Below, in pieces: positions 57,600-64,000 of a stretch of 64,000 bases of DNA. Source of the stretch: Copromyces sp. CBS 386.78 (Eukaryota; Ascomycota; Sordariomycetes; Sordariales; Sordariaceae); the NCBI GenBank assembly GCA_030685235.1, contig MU839082.1, forward strand, positions 620,001 through 684,000. Direction: 5' to 3'. Position 1 is the first letter of the stretch. Each line of letters opens with the position of its first letter. The translations under genes were made by a program, and so were the position numbers. Under the pieces are notes generated by a model. It saw nothing but the letters and a program-made list of their open reading frames with translations, made no database searches and was not told where the DNA came from.

Positions 57600-58551
57600 C
57601 TTGACTGTTGAATCAGACCTGAATCATTGCCCGTGATGTAGTGTCGATACAGGGAGAGCTGATGTACTAGTTCCAGTATGTTAGTCTGACCTCCAGTACG
57701 TAGTTGAGCACATGAAGGATGCCCACAAACTTACTCGCAGAGATGATATCAAGCGTCTAAGTCGAATGACAGTCGATGTTGTGGCTAGTATGCCCCCTGA
57801 GACGCAAAAGAGAATGGTGGCAAGGGAAGATGCTTGTGGTAGGAGTGAGTTGGCGCCAGAAATGAGAACGACCACCTAGGAGATGTATGATGGCTGGCAG
57901 GGTCGGGGAGAAATATTCGAAATGGAAGGGGGCGTGTTCGAGCTCCAATGAAGCGGAGAAAGATGGTGTCTCGAAGAAGTCCTACTACAGGAATTGCTCT
58001 GTGCTCGCTGGAGGTACGGGAACCAGCGGCGGGTTGTTTGGAAATATTTTTTGTGCGTTGCCCAAATTGCCAAAAAAAACAAACGGAAAGCGCTTGCTGC
58101 ATTCTAAAACGGAAAGAACATGGCAGCCGCACAGCTGAACACGAAATAACTCGCACATTCAAGATACCAAACACGGCAGGCGCGTCAATGACTACGCGTA
58201 CCGTGACCGGGAGGTTTGACGTCAGTAATGGAAGGCAGTTTGCCTGGGCACTTCCCGCCTCAAGTCTACCCACTGCCATCCACTTCCCCCGTCTTCACTC
58301 TGTGCTGAGGTGGCACAAGAATTTACCTCTGATTCCGTCTCTCGGCCGGCAGAGCCACACGGCCCCTCCGACTTATTGTTGTTACCAAACAACTCCAAAA
58401 GCCAGGGACGGGCAACAACATCACATCCGATAAAACACACGCTCTCCGTTTCAGAGGTAAGCATCGGTATTTACCCAAAGCAAAGTGTCTAAATCTTTTT
58501 CTCCGATTTCTGATCGTAAATCATCACCTTGCCAGTCACCGTACCGACAAG
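57600..58551. promoter_or_regulatory. Divergent promoter region of the Hsp70-like and coiled-coil genes
   Basis: 952 bp between two opposed start codons. No coding segment recognised. It is the only upstream DNA for both genes, so they may be co-regulated; that is inference. Confidence 0.45.
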
Positions 58552-59688
58552 ATGGCGCCTCTGGACCCCAACAGAACAAAACCATTCGAGGGTGGTTTCG
58601 AATCATCTCTTACCAGAGATACAAAGACTTCTGGCTTAGCCCTCAACCCGCGTTCCTACAGACACTCCAACAGAGACAGTGTCAGAGATGCCAAAGGGGA
58701 CCACGCACGCGCCATCCACATCAACCAGAACGTCTTCGAGGATGAGGATGAACTCACCCTGATTCCAACACAGCCCTGTGCGCCAAACGGCCAAGCTTCT
58801 GGTCCACTCCCATTGGGGCATGATAACAACGTTGGCCTTGTTGAAAGACTTCGCGGTTCCATACAGAGACTTAATCCGTTCTCTCAGGACACCATTGAGG
58901 GGAGTGCTGCGTACACACATACCGCGGGAAGTGTGGGACATCAACCACTCACCATCTCGGCTTTCCTTAGCCATGATAACGCCAAGGGAAACCACAAACA
59001 CAGCCCTATTGCAGATATCGACCGCTTGAGGGCTCTCCATCGGAGCCAAATCTCCGACATTTCCGCGCAACTAGCAGACAAGGAAGCCCGATACCAGAGC
59101 GAGACCGCTCGGTTGGAAGCTGGTAACGCTGAGTTGTCGCACAGATTGACGGAAACTGAACATCGTCTTCAAGGCTGCACTGCGGATATGGAGAGTCAGA
59201 AGGCAAGAGCGACGGCCGAGTGGGATCAAAAGGAAGCACGATACCGAGACACCATTTCGAAGTTGGAGGCTGATAGGGCTAAAATGGCAACGGAATTGCG
59301 AGAGAGAGATTATCGAGCTCAAGCTATGGTCTCAAGCTTGGAGGCTGAAAACCTCAAGCATGCAAGGAAAGCCGCCGCCCTTCAAATGCAGTTCGATGCA
59401 GCATGTGCAGATTTCTCGAAAGAGCTTGATGAAGCCAAATCCAAGAACTCATTCAAGCAGGTGAAAGCCACCGACACGGAGGTCCAGGGGTCCTGGAAGG
59501 ATCTTTCATTTTCGGTCCGCCAATTCGTCAAGGAACACTGCCCCCCCTCCTTCTCACCGTCGATGCTGCAGGAACGTCTCATGGTTGATCGGGTTTCCGA
59601 CCTCAAGCTTTTCTGTCTTAACCCAACCTTATATTGTGTTCGGAATCCCAGTATGCCAGTAATAGTAAGAAAGTTTATATGGCAGTAA
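58552..59688 (+). pseudogene. Coiled-coil protein gene, 3' end replaced by a transposon
   Basis: The frame from ATG 58552 gives 378 residues, but the last 18 or so come from the transposon terminal repeat that begins at about 59632. The native part is about 360 residues: a disordered Ser/Asn-rich N-terminus (1-150), a long coiled coil (about 157-305, SQISDISAQLADKEARYQSE and onward, heptads without break) and the beginning of a C-terminal region (SWKDLSFSVRQFVKEHC...), which is where related fungal proteins start a conserved globular domain. That domain is missing. The upstream part shows no stop or RIP damage, so a truncated protein could still be made. I recognise no named family. Divergent from the Hsp70-like gene. 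Confidence 0.7.
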
Positions 59689-61300
59689 GAATAGTAAGCA
59701 ATAATATACTGCCGTTGCTTTTTGCGTTCGGCTGTTTTCTAGTAAAAATCTGCAAGTCGCTGCACTTCCCCTAACTCCCCTAATGGGCTGCATCTGACTA
59801 ATTAGAAGGCTGGAAATCGTTAGAGATTTTATTACTTTCTTCGCTTTTATATTGCGCGAGACCCCTATGTTTATACCAGTATGAAAGCGAGGAAGACTGG
59901 GTTTCTAGCTCGTATATACCCTATATTTATAGCGCCCTATATATAGTTTGTTTAATTTAGTTATTTTTACGAAGATATTGGAAAATTTATTTATTATTAA
60001 TTGTACGTATATTAATAAATAGTATTCTTCTCCCTAATTTATTTAAATCCTCTTCTTTCTCCTTTATCCTCTTTTCTATATCCTTTACCTTTATCGTCTT
60101 TATTAACGTTATAATTTTAATTATAGTATACCCCTATTAAGTAACCGATATAGAATATTATAATAATTTAATAATAGTAGACGACGCCGACGAAATTAAC
60201 GAATTCGAAGAGTTGTAATTAATATTCGAATTTGCTAGTTCTAGTGCCGCTACCGTTATTTATATTATAGTTTTATACGACTTTATTCTGTTGAACGAGC
60301 TGTAAGATATATTCTATTAAACGCTTACTTTTAAAACGTTAAAGTCGTAGTACTAATTAGATCTCCTTATTAAAACCCTCTTCAAAGCCTAATTTCGTAT
60401 AACGAAGGATATATTCTTTACTTTATATAATTAGCTAATATTCAATATTAATCTCGTACTTAGGCAGTATATTTCTACCTAATAGCGATTTTTTATCGCT
60501 CTAGAATTCCTATATTAAGGGATGTCGATAAGGACCGCGGGTAATAATTACGGCTATAATTCCAATACTATTTATAAGTTAATATTAATATTATTATTTA
60601 TAAAGAATATTATAATATTAATTAATTGACCGGGTATATACTAGTATTTTCTATTACGTTTTAAAATACTTTTTAAAGTTTATAGTAGCTTTCGTTATAT
60701 AGTTACCCCTTGAAACCTAATATAAAGTCCTCGAATTCGTACGCTATTATCCTTACTTTAAGAATTATTTTAATATTATTAATAAGAAGTATTTTAAAGT
60801 ACGAATTAATATTAATGAAATATTTACTTAGCTTAATTATAAAAGTTTTATTACTTAGAATATAATAGGTATTATTAATTTTAGCGGGCGCTTTATATAT
60901 TTATACGTTGGTTAGGAAGGCTCTATTAACGATATTCATATTTTCTATAATATTGTAGCCGATAATTTTCGAATCTTAAAAAGCTAGTACTATTTCGGTA
61001 ATATTAGATACCCGGGGATAAAGAGGATATTAGTCCCGTATTATAATATCTAGTATTATATATTAGAATAGGGATTTGAAACCTTTTAGAATAAGCGGGA
61101 ATTATTTAATAAGTACTATACTTCGCTTCGAACTATCGTCGAAACTATATAGGGAATATTAATTAGGAAGTTTAAAGTTTATTACCTTAAATAGGAATTT
61201 CTTATATCGACCTAGAAGGATATTATCTTCGCGACGGCTAGGTTATATAATTTTTTATTTAATTATAAAGTTTATTAAGATAAATATAATAAGAGTTTTG
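59632..61300 (+). mobile_element. RIP-damaged PIF/Harbinger DNA transposon (left end and transposase remains)
   Basis: The left end (59632 to about 59890) matches the 255-bp end of the intronic MITE in opposite orientation and follows a TTA. From about 59900 the DNA is AT-rich and RIPed. At 60915-61250 one frame, broken by TAG/TAA, still reads EGSINDIHIFYNIVADNFRI, then YYFGNIRYPGIKRILVPYYN, then NKRELFNKYYTSLRTIVETI. These match the conserved blocks of Harbinger DDE (DDE_Tnp_4) transposases: the GS-ND block, the DAGYP-like block with its Asp lost, and the NxRELFN...SLR...VE block with the third catalytic Glu. The right end was not found. No functional enzyme is possible. Confidence 0.78.
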
Positions 61301-61892
61301 AGGAAGTAATTAAATTACTATATATTTAAGGTAATAAACGTTAAGGTTAGTACGATAACGATTTTAATAATAAGGACTTTATTATTAATAATTCTAACCT
61401 AATATTATTATTCTATAAATAATTTACGGATAAAATATAGGTTATTTTTACAGTTTAATAAGATATATATAATTTCTTATCTTCCCCCGTAATATAAAAT
61501 ATTTAAATTAGAATATAGGTAGATAATTTAAAATATAATTACTTTAATTCTTTAGCCCGTACTCCTTATAATTTTCTTTTACTTTAATAAATATTTATAA
61601 TATTGCTAATAGTACAATTAATTGGTTTCTAGGAGTTGTACCTACGTTAGTCGCTCGCTCTTCGCATTATCGGTATATAGTACGAACCTTTAATTCCGCC
61701 CGCCCTATATAAAGTAGCGGGAATAATTATTTATTATTACATTTTTATTAACGAGGGATTAATAGTCTTTATAAAAATTTAATTAGTATAATAATATATG
61801 CCTTTAAGAGGAAATGGTAATTATAGGATAGGTTTACTACTATTAAAAATATTATTATTACCGGCGGTATTAAATATTATAGCCTAACTAAG

Positions 61893-62135
61893 AGAAGCTA
61901 TTCTTTACGTTAAAGGTAGTTATAACCAACGTATCTTCTCCTTCGAATTGATAGCGAGCCGTTCCTTGCGTTAAAAATGGTTATAACTAACGTATCTTCT
62001 CCTTCGAATTAATAGCGAGCCGTTCTTTATATTAAAAGTGGTTATAACTAACGTATCTTCTCTTTCGAATTAATAGCGAGCCATTCTTTACATTAAAGGT
62101 AATTATAATTAACGTATCTTCTCCTTCGAATGGAT
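61893..62135. repeat. 61-bp tandem repeat, about four copies
   Basis: The word GTATCTTCTC recurs at 61931, 61992, 62053 (one C-to-T change) and 62114, an exact 61-bp period. Each unit also contains TTATAACTAAC and GCGAGCC[GA]TTC. Copies differ mainly by C/T and G/A changes. Confidence 0.88.
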
Positions 62136-62859
62136 ATAAATTTAATAGTAAATTAGGAATTTATTTAAATACACTTCTATATTAAGAGGGTATAGGTAGG
62201 AGAAGGTTATATTAGTTCTTTATACTATTTATAGTTAGGGTCCCCGTAAGGGTTATTAGTTTCGTAATATTATTATACCTTTTTATCGGAGAGAAGTATT
62301 AGGGTTAATATTAATAAATAGCCATATAGCTCGTTAATATCCTTACTCTTTATTAATCGCTTAGTTTACTATTATATAGAAAATAAATCGTAGGGGCTTA
62401 ATAGTAGTAAGCATATTAAATCTATAGTTAATAAATATTAATATAATGGTTTAAGGGTTAGTTTCTCTAATAATAATAATATTAAAAATATCCAATATAT
62501 ATAATTTAATAATTCGCTTTCGTTAGGAAAGCTAGTAGTAGAAGGATAGTTAACGATATTAATATTTTGGATTAGGCTTATTATTACTATTAGGTTTACT
62601 ATAATTAATAAATTTACTATTATTATCGGATATTATCCTAATTAATTTTAATATTACTAATATTATTAATAATATTAATAATATTAATGCTATTAGTAAT
62701 ACCGGTTTAGTTATCGAATAAATTGGGGGTTAGTTATTAAATTAAATATTCGGGTTTTCTTTTTCTTTTTTAAATTAAATTTGAATAATAATATTGGAAT
62801 TTATTGCTTTTACTAATAATTATTAATAGATATTCAATTTAATAAATAGGATAAAAAAT

Positions 62860-63260
62860 AAAGTAAATTAAAAAGGGAAAGGGAGGGAATAATAAAAGGA
62901 AAGAAGGGAAATAATAAAAGGATAGGGGGGAAATAGTAAAAGGATAGGGGGGAAATAATAAGGGGAGAAGGAGGGGAAATAAGAATAAAAGAGAAGGATA
63001 GGAATAATAAAAAGTAAAGGGTTAGAAAACTAAAAAACTAAAAAATTAGTAAACTAGAAAATTAAAAAATTAAAAAACTAGTAAATTAGAAAATTAGAAA
63101 ACTAAGAAAGAATAATAAAGGGAAAGGGATTAGAAAATTAGAAAATTGGAAAATTGGAAAATTGGAAAATTAGTAAATTAGTAAATTAGAAAATTAAAAA
63201 GGAATAATAAAAGGAAAGGGATTAGAAAATTAAAAAACTTAAAAATTAGAAAGAAAGTAG
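62860..63260. repeat. Purine-rich strand-asymmetric tract
   Basis: For about 400 bp the plus strand is nearly free of C and is built from G/A-rich blocks (AAAGGATAGGGGGGAAATA repeated near 62920-62960) passing into variants of AAAATTAGA repeated many times (63040-63250). Confidence 0.8.
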
Positions 63261-63689
63261 TAAAGGAGGGTAGTATATGAACGGGTTAATATAATAATAA
63301 ATTTACTTTAATAACCTACCTCCTATAAAGTTAAACGGCTTAATTTAATATTAATATTAATAATTTATTATATTTAAAACGGGTAAAAACTCCTCCTTTA
63401 AGTAGTTTTCTATTATTCTCAAGAAATTCCTCCTTTAAATAGTTTTTATTATTTTCGAGTAATTAAATAATTAGCATTGGGTTTCTAACCCCCTATAGGG
63501 GATTAAATAAGTAATTATTAATAGTTATAAAAATAATATCCGCTTATATAATATTTAACTAACTCTAAGAATACTAGTAACTAAGCTTAATCCTAATTAG
63601 AAAGCTATAATATTATTAAATTTAGTTAATAATAAGCGTAGTTTTCGGCTTAATAGCCTAACCGTTCTTAATATACTTATAGTTATAGT

Positions 63690-63880
63690 ATTTAAATATA
63701 GTTTAATAGCTAGTATAGGAGTTATATTAATTTCTTTTAATAATTTTTAATAATATTAAATATAATTTAATAGTTAGTATAGGAGTTGTATTGATCTCTT
63801 TTAACGACTTTTAGTAGCATTAAATATAGTTTAATAGCTAGTATAGGAATTGTATTAATCTCTTTTAACGACCTTATTAA
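63690..63880. repeat. 64-bp tandem repeat, about three copies
   Basis: TATAGGA[GA]TT[GA]TATT recurs at 63714, 63778 and 63842, an exact 64-bp period, each followed by CTTTTAA and preceded by ATAGTTTAATAGCTAG-type sequence. Copies differ by C/T and G/A changes. Confidence 0.82.
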
Positions 63881-64000
63881 AAGTATTAAAAATATTAATA
63901 ACTAGTAGTAATTGTTTATTAGTTTAGTTTAAGGGGCTTAATTAAGCTCTAGTAGTATTAGTGGTTATTATAGGCGTAATTAATAGTAAAGATTATTTTG

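Larger units (their letters stand above)
59900..64000. other. RIPed AT-rich heterochromatin-like region
   Basis: From about 59900 to the window end the sequence is AT-rich with almost no CpA or TpG and many TpA. No intact gene is possible. Apart from the Harbinger remains and the tandem repeats listed, I could not name what 61300-64000 once was. In Neurospora such DNA is usually cytosine-methylated and H3K9me3-marked; here that is inference. Confidence 0.85.

Overview
The window is fungal nuclear DNA, most likely from Neurospora or a close Sordariales relative. The genes have short introns of about 50-80 bp with GT...AG ends, and the predicted proteins carry low-complexity Ser, Gln, His and Glu runs. 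The repeats bear the marks of repeat-induced point mutation (RIP): almost no CpA or TpG, very high TpA, and reading frames broken mainly by TAG and TAA. The genus is inference; RIP and the gene types are what the sequence shows.

Layout. 1-1034: 5' part of a queuine tRNA-ribosyltransferase gene (minus), cut by the window edge. 2369-5587: a 2EXR-domain protein (plus) and a secreted Cys-rich, probably GPI-anchored protein (minus). 6916-8133: a small repeat island with an imperfect 73-bp inverted repeat and a complete 400-bp MITE (TSD TTA). 8797-14592: a HOS3-type histone deacetylase (plus) convergent with a zinc sorbitol/xylitol-type dehydrogenase (minus). 14593-19230: 4.6 kb without a gene I can support. 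19231-27592: MEF2 (mitochondrial ribosome-releasing factor 2, minus), VPS17 (retromer, plus) and COP9 signalosome subunit 6 (minus). 28584-34004: a full-length Ty1/Copia LTR retrotransposon with a CATCC target duplication, heavily RIPed, sitting between the divergent csn-6 and permease promoters. 35057-41797: an amino-acid permease, a small hydrophilic protein, a nuclear-type protein with a PP1-docking motif, and a poly-Q single-pass membrane protein. 45523-54670: a SLATT-domain two-helix membrane protein, a 3-hydroxyacyl-CoA dehydrogenase family protein, a Lys/Ala-rich chromatin-like protein and a secreted GH30 beta-glycanase. 55003-59631: an HSPA12-type Hsp70-like gene divergent from a coiled-coil gene. 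59632-64000: RIPed heterochromatin.

The right-hand 9 kb is the most unusual part. A 406-bp element with 22-bp terminal inverted repeats and a TAA duplication lies inside intron 6 of the Hsp70-like gene. The same terminal sequence reappears at 59632, where it breaks the coiled-coil gene after about residue 360 and leads into the RIPed block. About 1.3 kb further on, that block still shows the broken remains of a PIF/Harbinger DDE transposase (GS-N-D, then N-RELFN...SLR). So a MITE and its probable RIP-killed parent sit 4 kb apart, and the parent forms the edge of heterochromatin.

Most of the genes are single-copy housekeeping functions (tRNA modification, mitochondrial ribosome recycling, retromer, COP9, HDAC) and do not form one pathway. 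The Hsp70-like gene, coiled-coil gene, SLATT gene and GH30 gene look more like accessory genes. I see no tRNA, 5S rRNA or CRISPR array. Exon joins were deduced by eye from splice consensus, reading frame and family similarity.
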